From Agapetus fuscipes (taxonomy: Eukaryota; Arthropoda; Insecta; Trichoptera; Glossosomatidae), in contig OX637342.1 in NCBI GenBank assembly GCA_951799405.1, positions 18,089,298-18,153,297 of the forward strand: DNA of 64,000 nt, given 5' to 3'. The translations under genes and the position numbers were made by a program. Positions 48,425 through 58,961 of this stretch are shown in pieces. The notes below the pieces were generated by a model. That model was not told the origin of the DNA. It made no database searches and worked only from the letters and a program-made list of their open reading frames with translations. The stretch's first letter is position 1. Each line of letters begins with the position of its first letter.

Positions 48425-51324
48425 ATGCATCCCCCAGTTAGTATTTGTTTATTTAATTTTCCACTTTTTTTAAAATTATTTTTTTGAATTTATTGTGCCA
48501 CTCCATTGCCATTCTGTAAAGGGTGGCCCGAGTTCCTGCAATTCTGTCTCTACTTCATTTAATCCTTGCATACTTTCTTAATTATTCATTCATTCATATT
48601 ATTTTTTATCGATCAATTACTTTTTTTACATTCAAGCCCAAATTTTTTTGGTTGTTTATTTTATTTTTTTGTTTGTTATCAACTGATTTTAAGTCTTGGC
48701 TGAAATCTCAGTCTTTTTTATCATTCTATAAATACTGGATTTGATCTCTAATGCATATAAATTATAACTGTTTCTTGAATAATGGTTTAATATGAGGCTG
48801 ACCCCCCATGCTGTAAAAACTTGGTTCATTTCTGACAATGCCACACCTGTTTTCGGGAAATGTGCAAGAGTGCAAGAGCAAATTTTATGTTTTATTTTGT
48901 ATGTACACATAAAGCCTGTGTAAGCGTGAACTTACATGTACCTTTTTGTGGGCATGCATAAGCCTTAAACATCAATATATATTTGCAACTTAGATTTAAG
49001 ACTTTCGAGTTAACGATACAATAAATAGTCTATTGAAAGATGTAAAAATAATTTTTGTTGTTTAATATTATTTTCAATGCATCAGTTTATTTTTATTTTT
49101 CAAAAATCTTGTCTATATTCTTGCAACCGTATGTTTTTAATTCTTAATACTTATTTATCAATTCCTCTTCTTCTTCTTCCAGGAATATTTCGAAGAGCGC
49201 AAGCGCGCCGAGGATCTGCGCCTGCGCAACTGGAGGACCATGCTGTTCGCGGCATATGTGGAAGGCAGCATCAGCCAGCAGGAGTTCTTGCAGCGCATGA
49301 GGCAGCCTGCTCCAGAAAACGACGAGCATTTCTTCGTCCTTCCTCATCACAACCCTCGAAACCAACAAGAAGAAGTCGAGGACCAGAGGGAAGATCTAGC
49401 CGGTAAGCATCTGATTATGTCAGGTCTTTGGTGTAGACTATTTGGTTATAATTAGATAAAGTTGAGTGTTAGCTCAGTTGGTAGAGCGCTTGCATTCCAT
49501 GCCTAGAGCTCTGGTTTGAGTCCCAGCAAAAGTGACAGAAATGAATACTCGTTTCAGTGTTTATATCAAGCCGAAAATAAAACAACGGCAAGGTTTAATA
49601 AACATTCACAAGAATGACCGGTCCGTAGTTCAGTGGTAACAATGCGGACTCTGAATTGGAAGGTTGTGAGTTCGAATCCCGGCGGAGCACAAAAAATATG
49701 CCATTCATATTTTCATGTTTGCTCTTCGCTGGGTTGAAAAATTCATTAACCTTTACCAATGACCGGTCACAAAAGGTCCATCGAGCCTTACAGCAACTGG
49801 GTCTTGCTTGAGTATTGGCGCTTTGTAGCGACAACCAAGCTCGTACACCTCTGCGGCACTACAACAAGTGTCATAGACCCCAAGAGTCTCTAGAATCCAG
49901 GGAGTCTCCCGCACAGGATTTCTTAAAAAAAAAAAAAAAAACGAATCAGCCCTTCTGGGAGCTGGGAAACATTGATCACCCATACTGTAAAATATATTCA
50001 CTTTGACAATGTTACCCCTGTTTTAGAGAGGGGCAGAAACAGGTTTAGGGCTTTAAAATTTTATTTAATGCGTAAACGTACAACACGTGTTTGTGAAAAC
50101 TTACACGTTCCTGCTTGTGGGCATACATTAAATATGAATTATAACTTAGCAGCAAATATTATATTGACCTTCTTATTAATGTAGTTTTTTTTTCTTTGTA
50201 CAGATTTCTTCCAATTTGAAGAGCCTCTTAGTGATAACGAGTACGATGATGATGAAGATGAAGATGAAGATGACATCGTCGAAATTGAATTGCCCGTGAA
50301 CGGCCCTGTAAGTGATTCATATATAATATTATATATTTTTAACTTTCTGAACATAATGCTTTCAAAATGCGCCTTAGTTTTTGCATTTGCAAACGTGTAT
50401 AATTGAGAACAGAAAAAGTATGTAAACTTAAATGAGCTGCACATATAATGTAACTCCTTGCCGCGTTCTCTGCGAAGAGGTCACATGTGCCGAGTTAACC
50501 TATTCATGCCGGCCTCACGCCAACCGTTTCAGTTGATGTGGGGGTTTCCCAGCTCTCAGGGAACTGTTTCAAATATTTTTTATGGTTTGTGTATAAACAC
50601 TGTAAAAATTCATTTTGATTGATTTATGTTGTTAAAAAAAACTAATTTTTGATTAAAACATAGTTTATTTTCACACACGATATTGATTTTATTTGAAGTA
50701 CAATTTATTCAAATATTTTTGGCTGCTTTAGTTTTACTTCTAGAGCCGTTAACGCTTGATCGGCTTACCTCTACTAAAGGACTAATGGTTGGTGGAAGGC
50801 TGCTTCCTTATATATAAAGATAAATGGATTCCACGCATCCTTATATTTGAACAAATACAGTTCTCTCGAACTCTCCAAAAAAGCTTTTTTATAATTCTAT
50901 TCTTATTTGATCATTTTTTTCTTGACTGTATTTTCTATTCTATATATTTATATTCTGTATTTATTATTTTTAATTTGAATGGTACGCCTAATTAAAGTGC
51001 GCTGTTTTTGTGTGTGTCACACCTCAAGGACCCACTCAAATCATGGATAAGACGAATATTGCAAAGATGTTTTTAGATCACTTATATCATTGTTTCTAAT
51101 TTACTCTTTCTTCTCTACAGAACCCCCTGATCAACAATGTCCTGCAATACGTCATGGGCCACGTCAATGACTCCTTTGATGACCCCATGGTGGTGCCCAT
51201 GGACCCTCAGGACCCTCAGGAGCCCATGGTCCATTACCGGCAGTATGTTCCACACAACATGCCCTCCATCCCGGAAGACTCTTCATCCGAAAGCGAGGAA
51301 GACGAGGAATTCATCGACCGATAG
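48425..51324 (+). CDS. gene B: unrecognised four-exon acidic protein, 179 aa
   Basis: Coding exons 48425-48436 (MHPP), 49183-49402, 50204-50307, 51121-51324; donors GTTAGT, GTAAGC, GTAAGT, GTAAGT-type; acceptors ttccag, tacag, ctacag; phases 0, 1, 0. Exon 2: helical basic block (EYFEERKRAEDLRLRNWR, then LFAAYVEG and QQEFLQRM), then a polar stretch. Exon 3 (104 nt, same as gene A): DDDEDEDEDDIVEIELP. Exon 4: NPL start, repeated PMDPQDPQEP, Ser/Glu-rich end EEDEEFID-Arg-stop. No signal peptide, membrane span or catalytic motif. Exon 2 matches gene A at roughly half its residues. A nuclear or protein-binding role would fit the charge pattern, but that is only a guess. Confidence 0.85.
48500..48998. 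repeat. intron-1 block of gene B shared with gene A
   Basis: RTE 3' trace on minus (48505-48600: ggtggcccgagttcctgcaa) and a SINE-C on plus (48785-48998). Both lie in the corresponding place, in mirror orientation on the map, in gene A intron 1. Confidence 0.75.
49462..49612 (+). mobile_element. SINE-A head, in gene B intron 2
   Basis: gttagctcagttggtagagc, B-box-like ggtttgagtccca; cut after attcacaagaatg, where SINE-B begins. Confidence 0.78.
49613..49940 (+). mobile_element. SINE-B with 'gcggcact' 3' end, in gene B intron 2
   Basis: Full copy: gaccggtccgtagttcagtg, B box gagttcgaatccc, 3' end ctctgcggcactacaacaag to aggatttcttaaa with about 19 A. Confidence 0.88.
49972..50160 (+). mobile_element. 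SINE-C, diverged, in gene B intron 2
   Basis: atcacccatactgtaaaata, aatgttacccctgttttaga and gtgggcatacattaaatatg; ends at aacttagcagc about 45 bp before exon 3. Confidence 0.6.
50428..50568 (-). mobile_element. SINE-A 3' part, in gene B intron 3
   Basis: gagctgcacatataatgtaa, ccttgccgcgttctctgcg, tttcagttgatgtgggggtt. Confidence 0.68.
50998..51040 (-). mobile_element. SINE-B tail fragment
   Basis: gcgctgtttttgtgtgtgtc and cacacctcaaggaccc; just upstream of exon 4 of gene B. Confidence 0.5.
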
Positions 51325-51359
51325 ATTAAGTGCTTTAAAATGTATAATTTATAGGTAAT

Positions 51360-51580
51360 ATCTAAGCTGCCAACATTTAAGATTCATATCAAGTGCATGC
51401 CCACAAGCAAACACGTGGCATGCTTACACATACTGCATCTGTACCTGCTTACAAATTAAAATCCAAACCTCAAATTAACATTTACCCTGCAACTTTGCCG
51501 CTCTTCTCTGATACAGAGATTTTGATTATTTTTGATCATTTTTTACTGTATGGGGTCAGACTTGCAACCTTTTACTTGAC
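51360..51580 (-). mobile_element. SINE-C in the gene B 3' UTR
   Basis: atctaagctgccaacattta to actgtatggggtcagac. It forms an inverted pair with the next copy in the likely 3' UTR. Confidence 0.65.
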
Positions 51581-51596
51581 TTGGTTTTATTTAACC

Positions 51597-51795
51597 TATA
51601 GGTTGGTATGAGACTGACCACCCATACTATGAGGAATGATTTCAGTTTTGCCAATGAATTTGATTTTGTTTTTTTTTGTAATTTCCAATTATTATAGTTT
51701 TGTCTGTATACGTAATCTCTTCGTACGTGTGCACTTGTGTACGTGTATGTGGTATGAATCTCTAATGATCTTTGCACCTTGATTACCGATTATCA
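51597..51795 (+). mobile_element. SINE-C in the gene B 3' UTR
   Basis: ctataggttggtatgagact to ttgcaccttgattaccgatt; central part replaced by unrelated T-rich sequence. Confidence 0.6.
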
Positions 51796-52169
51796 TGTTG
51801 TGCCTTTGACTGTCTGACTGAAAATATATAGTACTATATATTACCTCATATTGACATTGTTCGACGTTTTATATTTCATCCCTTCTATTCACAACAATTG
51901 TATTTTGACTATTTTTTCGTACTTAGATTGACATTTTGTATTTTACATATTGTAATATTTATTTGAGATGTGTATTTTTTAATTATTTTTTTCTACTTTA
52001 ATTTTATTACATTCCGATATACTTTATTGTATTATCATCTTTACAATTTCCATTGACTTAAGTATTTGTAAATTTATATTATGTAATACTTATTTAGGCA
52101 TCAATATTATCATATTAATATTTTCTATTGAAATAATTGACATTGCATATAGATATATATATTTACAGA

Positions 52170-52175
52170 AATAAA
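52170..52175 (+). terminator. poly(A) signal AATAAA, probable 3' end of gene B
   Basis: First plus-strand AATAAA after the gene B stop, 846 bp downstream; the intervening sequence is AT-rich with two SINE-C copies. Confidence 0.5.
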
Positions 52176-52189
52176 GGCTGATTTTTATG

Positions 52190-52569
52190 TAAACAAAACA
52201 TATTTCTTTCACTTAACATAAAAAAAAAACTCAATGTATTTTTTTTCAGAAATCTAATAAGCAACCTTAAAAGTAATCTTAAAATAAAAACGTACCTATA
52301 AATAATTTTGATGAAATATTAAAGCTAAAAAATTCCTAACTTGTTGGAACATTTCATAATTACAAAGTTGGAAAAAAGAAAGTTTGCTACAAGGGTGCTA
52401 ATTTGTTTTTAATCACCCGCCTAATTGAATTCCCCATAATTAATATTTCTTAGATTTTTTTAAATCCTTAATTTACTATTTGTCACTAATGATGCTAAAA
52501 AGATAAAAATTACCAAAAAAAATATTTGTCTAAATAATTACAAAATGGAGGATGTTTTTTTTTCACAAT
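52190..52569. other. AT-rich spacer between genes B and C
   Basis: No gene or repeat recognised. Confidence 0.4.
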
Positions 52570-52820
52570 AGATAACAAATCTGCCTCCATTTCTTCCTAT
52601 CCTGACATACCTCTTTCAATTCATTCATATCCATCGTCTTTTTCATATTTTCTTCTTTTACACTCAATTTGTATACCCCATTCTTTCACAATCTGATCAC
52701 TCCATACTTTTCTCGGTCGTCCCTTACCTCTTTTTTCCTTTCACACTTCCTCTGTAAATGTACTTTGTCGGTCTATCATCATTCATTTTTTCCACATGCC
52801 CAAACCATCTTAAAACATTA
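52570..52820 (-). pseudogene. RTE LINE 3' fragment
   Basis: Closest to the 15-19 kb family: minus frame pieces of FGHVEKM, GKGRPRKVWSDQI and a KDRKKW-like end. Confidence 0.7.
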
Positions 52821-52842
52821 TTTTTGTACCTGGTTTTTTTCC

Positions 52843-52967
52843 TGGTGGTTTTTATAATGTAGGTCCACATGCGGCATGTGTTAGCGCGAAATTATACATG
52901 GCTGCTTGTGGGAAGGCATTTAATAAAAATCTTGATATATATCCTTGCAGCTTAGATTAGATTAGAT
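52843..52967 (+). mobile_element. SINE-C 3' half
   Basis: ggtttttataatgtaggtcc to cttagattagattagat. Confidence 0.72.
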
Positions 52968-52971
52968 AAAT

Positions 52972-53058
52972 GATTTTTTGTTTTTGCTCCACTAGGATTC
53001 GAACCGACAACCTTCTATTTAGTTAGTGTTACGAAGTGCTACCACTAAACTGAACTAT
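52972..53058 (-). mobile_element. SINE-B head
   Basis: B box on minus ggttcgaatcctagtgg and a diverged A-box region (tcagtttagtggtagca); core missing. Confidence 0.6.
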
Positions 53059-53212
53059 TTATAGTCTATTTTTTGCTTGAAAATTCTTTCAATTAAATAA
53101 AAAAATGTTTACTGCAAACCTAGATTATGGAATTTAAAATTTAAAAGCTGTCTTCAATTTTGAAAGGCCGTCTTTTAAAGTTGTATTGTTTTTAAGGATG
53201 ATTTTTGTTTTT

Positions 53213-53459
53213 GATTGTTGCTGTGGGGGTGGGAGGGGGTAAGTACAGTGGGGGGTGACTAGCCTCCCCCCTTCCTTGTCAGTATAAATACAGCCCCGCA
53301 GGACAATACTAATCATTACACGCACAGCTAGTGGGCCGCCTCCCTCACCACGCCACCACCCCCTACTGACAACCACGACACAGAAACAGCTACAAATCTT
53401 CACCAACTTGATTTTCTACTAGAAGACTCCAAGGGACCTTCCAAAATACTTTATTCATC
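53213..53459 (+). promoter_or_regulatory. promoter and 5' leader of gene C
   Basis: G-rich tract 53224-53256, gtgactagcctcccccc, TATAAATA 53283-53290, expected start near 53313. Identity with genes A and B runs from about 53213 to 53393 (gaaacagctac) and stops sharply; the last 65 bases of leader are unique. No upstream ATG. Confidence 0.8.
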
Positions 53460-56015
53460 ATGGATTGTTCGGTAAGAACTTTTTATTTTTTTTATTTTAG
53501 TTTTTATTTTTTTTTAACTTGAAAATGTACACTATCCACACAAGTATGATATATTGTATGAACATTCAACCATCGCAGAAATATGAAAATGCATATAAAG
53601 ATAAAATAGCACCTCTACACAATGTATCAATTTGTATAAATATTTTTATACTTTCATAATGACTGAGTTTTACGTTATGTTTTAAACTCAGGGTACTGAA
53701 CTTGACTATATTTTTTCAAATGTTTTTTTTTTCCTTTTTCGATGCTTTTTTGGAAAAATACTGGACTACATGCTCTAAATGCTTGACCACCCATACTGTA
53801 AAAAGTGACTCTCTTTACCAATTTCACTTTTGTTTCTGTTGACAAGAGTTGCAGGGCTTAAATTCATTTGAGATTGGGTTTTTAGGTTGTAAATCCACAT
53901 GTGGAATGTGTGCGCGAGCTCATATGTGTCTGCTTATGGGAATGCATTTAATATGAGTCTTAAAAATAATATATTATCTCTGCAACTTAGATAATATATT
54001 ATAGGTGTTTTTTTTGTAGGTATTTTCTCTCATAATATATTGTTTATATATAACCGTGTAAAATGCTTGCCTACGCATAATATAATATAACAAACTGTAC
54101 CCTGCCACCCCTTGTACTGGCTCGTCTTGTTACTGTTATGCCGTTTTGTTAGAGGTGACCAGTATCTCCTCAGAAGTGTGTCCACTGTTGTGTCTTTTTA
54201 GTCAAAAAAATCCCTGTAGTAAGGTGATATAGTTTAAGCATATTTCTGTTCTCATTTTCTTCATTACTTCAGTTTTTTTATACGAAAGACTAAGTAGACC
54301 TGTAAACAATAACTCATGTAAGATTCATTGCAATCGGTTAAATAGTTGAGGAGTACATACAAGACAAACGCACATGTATCCGTTCGATTTTAAATATGAG
54401 ATGACAACTACATTTTTGAATATTTTTTCCAGGATTGCGTACGAAGACTGATCAACGAAATCGATGAACTGATAGCTCTCCAGCATATGATGGAGGCTTC
54501 ATACCGCGACAAAGATCTGCAACCTTCTCCATACACAGCATCTACAAACCCTGCAGCTGTTCCATCCGTCCAACACCAAGACATCGATAATAATGAAGAA
54601 TCTTTCCATGTGGATGATGATGAAGACATCGAGGACGACGATAACAAAGGTATTTTTTTTCTTCTTATTTGTATTAAGTAGCCATGTCCCGTAGGTGCTT
54701 TCACCATCAAGATGTTTTTCCTTGACTTATAGGTTGGTATGCGGCTGACCACCCATGCTGTAGAAAATGTTTCACTTTGCCAATGCCACCCCTGTTTAGG
54801 GAAGGTCGGTAAGAGTTGCAGGGTTTATGTTCATTTCAGATTGTGTTTTTATATTGCAGGTCCACATTTGGCATGTGTTAGTGCGAAATTATGCGTGTCT
54901 GCTTGTGGGAATGCATTTAATATGAATCTCAAATTAGATATATCTTTGGAATTTAGATTTAGATTTAGACGTGAGACCAGCCTCATATTAATCTATTAGT
55001 CCAGGAATATATTTATATACTAGACTACAACATGATTTTTCTTTTTTTCAGGTTGCAAAGAAGATTTTGAATTCAACGAATACGCAATTGAAAAATTATC
55101 AAGTTGGAAACACAGCGGTCCAGAAAAGCCCTCAGTAAATGTAAGTTTAATTTTGATACATAGAAACGATTTATTGTTTTACTCTTTAATGCTTTTGTTT
55201 TATTTTTTCATTGAAAACAAAACTCCTCTTTAAAAAAACAAAAAAATCAAAGACCGGTCTGTAGTGTAGTGGTTTACGCTGCGGCCTCTTAAATCAAAAG
55301 ACTCGAATTCTATTCCCAGCGGAGCATAAAAAAATGTGATTTAATTTTCGAAATTTGATCTTCGCTTAGTTGAAAAAGTCATACGCCTTTACAAAGACCG
55401 GTCGCCACAACCTTACGGCAACTGGATTTTGCTTGAGAATTGGCGCTCTCTATATACCAACAAGGCTTGCTCAGCCTTCCTAAAAAATGAGTACCCCCGG
55501 GAGCTGGGAAAATCCCTCTTCAACTGAATTGGTTGGAGGCCCCCTTACCTGTAAACAAATAGGTTCCAATCGTCACATGCGTAACGCTTCGGGGATAACG
55601 CGGCAAGAAGCTCCACATTATATGTAGCGTAGTTGCGTTTTTTTATTGTGACAATCAAGCTTGCTTGATGTGTGATTCACACAAAAACAACGCTCACCAA
55701 ATAGATCATCATAATAGTATTATTATTATAACTATTATTATAGGCTATTAATATTCTTGATTAACTTCACAGAAAATCCATTCTACCTTTGAAAACTCAC
55801 TGCGTGGATCCAGTCCTTACATTGCTTCATCACCAGTGACCTTGAGCAGGAGAAAAGACCCCAAGGAGGCAGAAATTCTGGATGAAGAAATCTACGTAAG
55901 AGCGGGACCCATCCAAGTCTTCAAGAGACATGGGATGTATGATATACCAGAAGAAACTGATGAAGACTACGACCCTGATAGCTCCACAACATTTCTCATG
56001 TGCATTAAAATGTAA
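53460..56015 (+). CDS. gene C: unrecognised four-exon acidic protein, 186 aa
   Basis: Coding exons 53460-53471 (MDCS), 54433-54649, 55052-55140, 55773-56015; donors GTAAGA, GTATTT, GTAAGT; acceptors ttccag, tttcag, ttcacag; phases 0, 1, 0 as in genes A and B. Exon 2 starts DCVRRLINEIDELIALQHMM with MMEASY at the place of MLFAAY in gene B, then Pro/Ala-rich sequence and an acidic end (VDDDEDIEDDDN). Exon 4: SLRGSSPYIASSP, then ETDEDYDPDSS near the C-terminus. Sequence similarity to A and B is weak; membership rests on promoter, exon plan and charge. A consensus donor inside exon 4 (gtaaga at 55896) could join a short exon near 56539 instead. Confidence 0.75.
53783..54005 (+). mobile_element. 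SINE-C in gene C intron 1
   Basis: gaccacccatactgtaaaaa to ctgcaacttagataat; not shared with genes A or B. Confidence 0.7.
54718..54968 (+). mobile_element. SINE-C in gene C intron 2
   Basis: ttccttgacttataggttgg to aatttagatttagatttaga; full length. A reversed 5' scrap (cctcatattaatctattag) follows at 54969-55008. Confidence 0.8.
55248..55745 (+). mobile_element. SINE-B (ATT type) split by SINE-A, in gene C intron 3
   Basis: Head gaccggtctgtagtgtagtg and core to 55454; tail resumes at 55646 (tgtgattcacacaaaaacaa, acgctcaccaaatagatcat, ATT units), ending about 28 bp before exon 4. Confidence 0.8.
55455..55645 (+). mobile_element. SINE-A, 5'-truncated, inside SINE-B
   Basis: accaacaaggcttgctcagc to gcgtagttgcgttttttt. 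T tail at the 3' end; no tRNA head. Confidence 0.78.
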
Positions 56016-56114
56016 TTTGTTCTATTTATTTACGAAAAAATGGAGTTGGAACAAAAAAGTTGTGACGTCACTGCACCAGGTTGCTTAACAATATTTTGTT
56101 ATTTGTTATTGAAA

Positions 56115-56355
56115 TTTTTCGACTTATAGGTTGGTATGAGGCTGACCAGCCATATTGACAAAAAAATGTTCACTTTGCCAGTGTCACCCTATTACAGGGA
56201 ATGTCGGCAAAAGTTGCAGAGTTTAAGTTCATTAGAGGTTTTGATTTTTTTATAAGTACGAGTACACATACAACATATGTAAGTATTGTCTGTGTGTGGG
56301 TATGCGTTTAATAATATGAAATTTAAATGTTGATATATCTTAGCAACTCAGATTA
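56115..56355 (+). mobile_element. SINE-C downstream of gene C
   Basis: tcgacttataggttggtatg to caactcagattattgat. Confidence 0.72.
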
Positions 56356-56738
56356 TTGATAGTTGCTAACGAACCTAATTGCATAGACATTTGTGACGTT
56401 TCCCTCTGAACAGGGTGTTCCGACTTTTTTTATAAATTCATCAAATTTTTAATAAATTTGTCATGTTTGTATGTATTTTATTGTGTATAATTTTATTCTT
56501 TTCAATTCTTAATTTTATTCGGTTTTATTCTCAAACAGCAAAACCATGGCTCATCTGCAGCCGACAGTGAATTTTCAATACAAAAAAAAGATGTTCCGTA
56601 GATCAGCTATGCTTCAAATGTTTTGTGAATAGCAATGATTAATTATTATTGTGAAAGGTATTTTTTTAATTTAATATTTGTTTAGTTACTTTTGTATCGC
56701 ATCATTTTCAGTTGCATTGTTTTTATTTATAAAATATA

Positions 56739-56744
56739 AATAAA
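56739..56744 (+). terminator. poly(A) signal AATAAA, possible 3' end of gene C
   Basis: In aaatataaataaaaaatc; the region 56539-56605 before it has an acceptor-like tctcaaacag and a short frame ending KKDVP-stop, compatible with a terminal exon. Confidence 0.4.
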
Positions 56745-57049
56745 AAATCTCAATATCAATTTTCGGTATTTTATTTATTTATATTTGAGTGCACATTTAC
56801 GTCTATAATGTAAGTTGTACATATATATAAACATTTAAAATTAATATTTTTAAGCGTTTGGTGGTTTACACAGTGAAAGTCCATTGTATATTAATCAATT
56901 TTACTTTTGAGGTATTAGAATATTCAAAAGTATTTTGCGACAAAACATATGGAAGGTTTCTCTTCTGATGACTACGTTTACTGTTTTATTTCTAAAATAC
57001 AAAATTCTTGTTGGAAAGCTTATTTTCCATGTGGCTTCATTGTTGACAG
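56745..57049. other. unassigned AT-rich sequence
   Basis: Nothing supported. Confidence 0.4.
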
Positions 57050-57229
57050 TTAGGGCGGCACAGTGGCAAAACGACACATGACAAAATAACACATGACAGA
57101 AAGACACGTGTCAGAGCAACATCATAATGACAGCATATCACATGATAAAACATAACTATGACAAAATAACACAGAAAATACATCGCTATGAATAAACAAC
57201 ACAAATCTAAAACAGAACATACATGTGCT

Positions 57230-57482
57230 CCTTGACTGATAGGTTGGTACGAGGCTGACCACCCGTGCTGTAAAAATCGGTTCACTTTTGCCAATGCCAC
57301 CCCGGTTCAGGGAACGGCGGCAGGAGTTGCAAGGTTTATGTCCATGTGAGGTTTTCTTTATTTGTATGCACACATGCAGAATGTGTAGGCGCGAACCTAC
57401 ATGTGCCTGTCTGTAGGCATGCATTTCATATGAGCCTTAAATGCTTACATATCCTTGCAGCTTAGATTATAGATTATAGAAC
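57230..57482 (+). mobile_element. SINE-C subtype copy
   Basis: tccttgactgataggttggt to gattatagattataga. Almost identical to 59993-60245, so both are young. Confidence 0.85.
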
Positions 57483-57536
57483 ATACAAGCATCACTATGA
57501 CAAAATATAACAGAAAATACACCGCTATAAAAAAAT

Positions 57537-57797
57537 CGCTGCCTTAGTTCTTGTTTGCCGTATAGACCATTCAGCTAATTTTACATGAGCAATGTTTGCA
57601 TGTGTACTGGACCAATGTTTCTGATGAAAACAGGAAATTGATTGAAAAAAATATAATATTTAAAACAATTCTCACATTATCGAGTTTTACGTTTTTTCTT
57701 AGCTCAGATTGTGTATAATTTGATTCTTAAGATAACTGCATTAAAAAGTTACGTTTGACAGAATTGGTCTATACGGCAAACAAGAACTGGGGGAACG
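57537..57797. mobile_element. MITE-D copy 3
   Basis: cgctgccttagttcttgttt and the inverse of cgttcccccagttcttgttt. Flanks AAAT/ACAT match at three of four bases. Confidence 0.72.
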
Positions 57798-57894
57798 ACA
57801 TATCTATAAAAGAACATACCATAAACGGCACATGAAAATATCACATGTTAAAAAATCACAAACAACACAAAAATAATTATTTTACTTCCACACA

Positions 57895-57960
57895 CCATAT
57901 ACAGCTCATTCGGGGGTAACGCGATAAGGAGTTGTGTTTCATGTGCAGCTTAGTTTTTTA
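57895..57960 (+). mobile_element. SINE-A 3' scrap
   Basis: ttcgggggtaacgcgataag, catgtgcagcttagttttt. Confidence 0.5.
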
Positions 57961-58205
57961 AAAATAATGATAATCGGGGGCGTTAGGTATTTATTAGCTT
58001 TACCAAATAATATAAGCATGAGTTCCCTTTTCTAATGTTTCTCATGTCTCAATTTTTGTCATGCCGTTTATGGTGTTTTCTTGTTTGTGATATTTGGTCA
58101 TGTGATGTCATATGTTATTTTGTCATATGTCGTTCTATCATGTGTCGTTTTGTTATGGGTCGGTCTGTCAATTGTTGTTGTTATGTCATTTCGTCGTTCT
58201 AACGG

Positions 58206-58765
58206 AACTTCATTCACGCATAAAAAAAATGTAGAAAATACGTACATGAGGGTGAGATGAAAATCTTGAAAAGTCAGTGCGTTGGTAGAGCGCCAGAAGG
58301 AGCCAATATGGCACTGCCATTCATAAACCTTCCACGGCCATAAATCCACTTTTCCACTATCGAATAGCTTTTAATACTGCATAAAGTTTTGTGCCTCCCT
58401 AATCAATTCAGTCTATGAAGTGTGTTGATTTATGCCTTGGCTATTTCTTTGGCAGCCTCCTCGCCCCCAGGCTGAGTGGGCAATTTTTTTTTGCATTAGT
58501 CGGCCGGAAAAAATGGTGAATAAACCTGTAATTTAATGGGTGGATGATAACGTCATTTTGTATCTCGGAGAGGTTTTAGCATATTTATGAGTTTTATGCG
58601 ATTGCTAGGGTAACTTAACTAAGCTTTACACGCAGTGCTATTTCTTACAACCTTTCAAAGGCGAGTATTTCATACGCATCTGAAACCTGCTTAGTTTCAC
58701 AAGCTTTGATTTAAACATTGTCCCAGGTTTTTTCTTCGGCGTCCTTGAGTTCTTCCCTCAATCTT
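58206..58765. other. unassigned intergenic sequence
   Basis: No gene. gcgttggtagagcgcc at 58279 recalls a tRNA A-box region but no B box follows. Confidence 0.4.
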
Positions 58766-58935
58766 ACTAAATCTAAATCTAAGCTGCAAAGATATACATC
58801 ATTTAAGATTTATATTCAACGCATTCCCACAAGCAGACATGTATAAGTTCGCGCAAACACATGCCGCATGTGGACATAAAATATAAAAACCCAACCTCAA
58901 ATGAACATACAATTCTAGCCGACCTTTCCTGAACC
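58766..58935 (-). mobile_element. SINE-C, internally deleted
   Basis: aatctaaatctaagctgcaa to gccgacctttcctgaac; the remainder of the 5' region is reduced to ccatttttttt. Confidence 0.68.
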
Positions 58936-58961
58936 ATTTTTTTTACATTTGAAATTAACTC

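Larger units (their letters stand above)
57050..58205. mobile_element. fold-back element with short subrepeats
   Basis: The left part (57055-57215) has many copies of acatgacaaaataacac-like units; the right part (58040-58200) carries the same units inverted (gttattttgtcatatgtcg, catgtgtcgttttgttatg). More units occur at 57480-57535 and 57805-57890. A SINE-C and a MITE-D have inserted in the middle. No coding frame. Confidence 0.65.

Noticed and set aside
57037..57300. Cys-rich hydrophobic minus-strand protein
   Set aside because: It is read from the short subrepeats of the fold-back element plus SINE-C, so its composition comes from the repeats.
58261..58300. tRNA-like gttggtagagcgcc
   Set aside because: Only an A-box-like word; no B box at the right distance and no fold.
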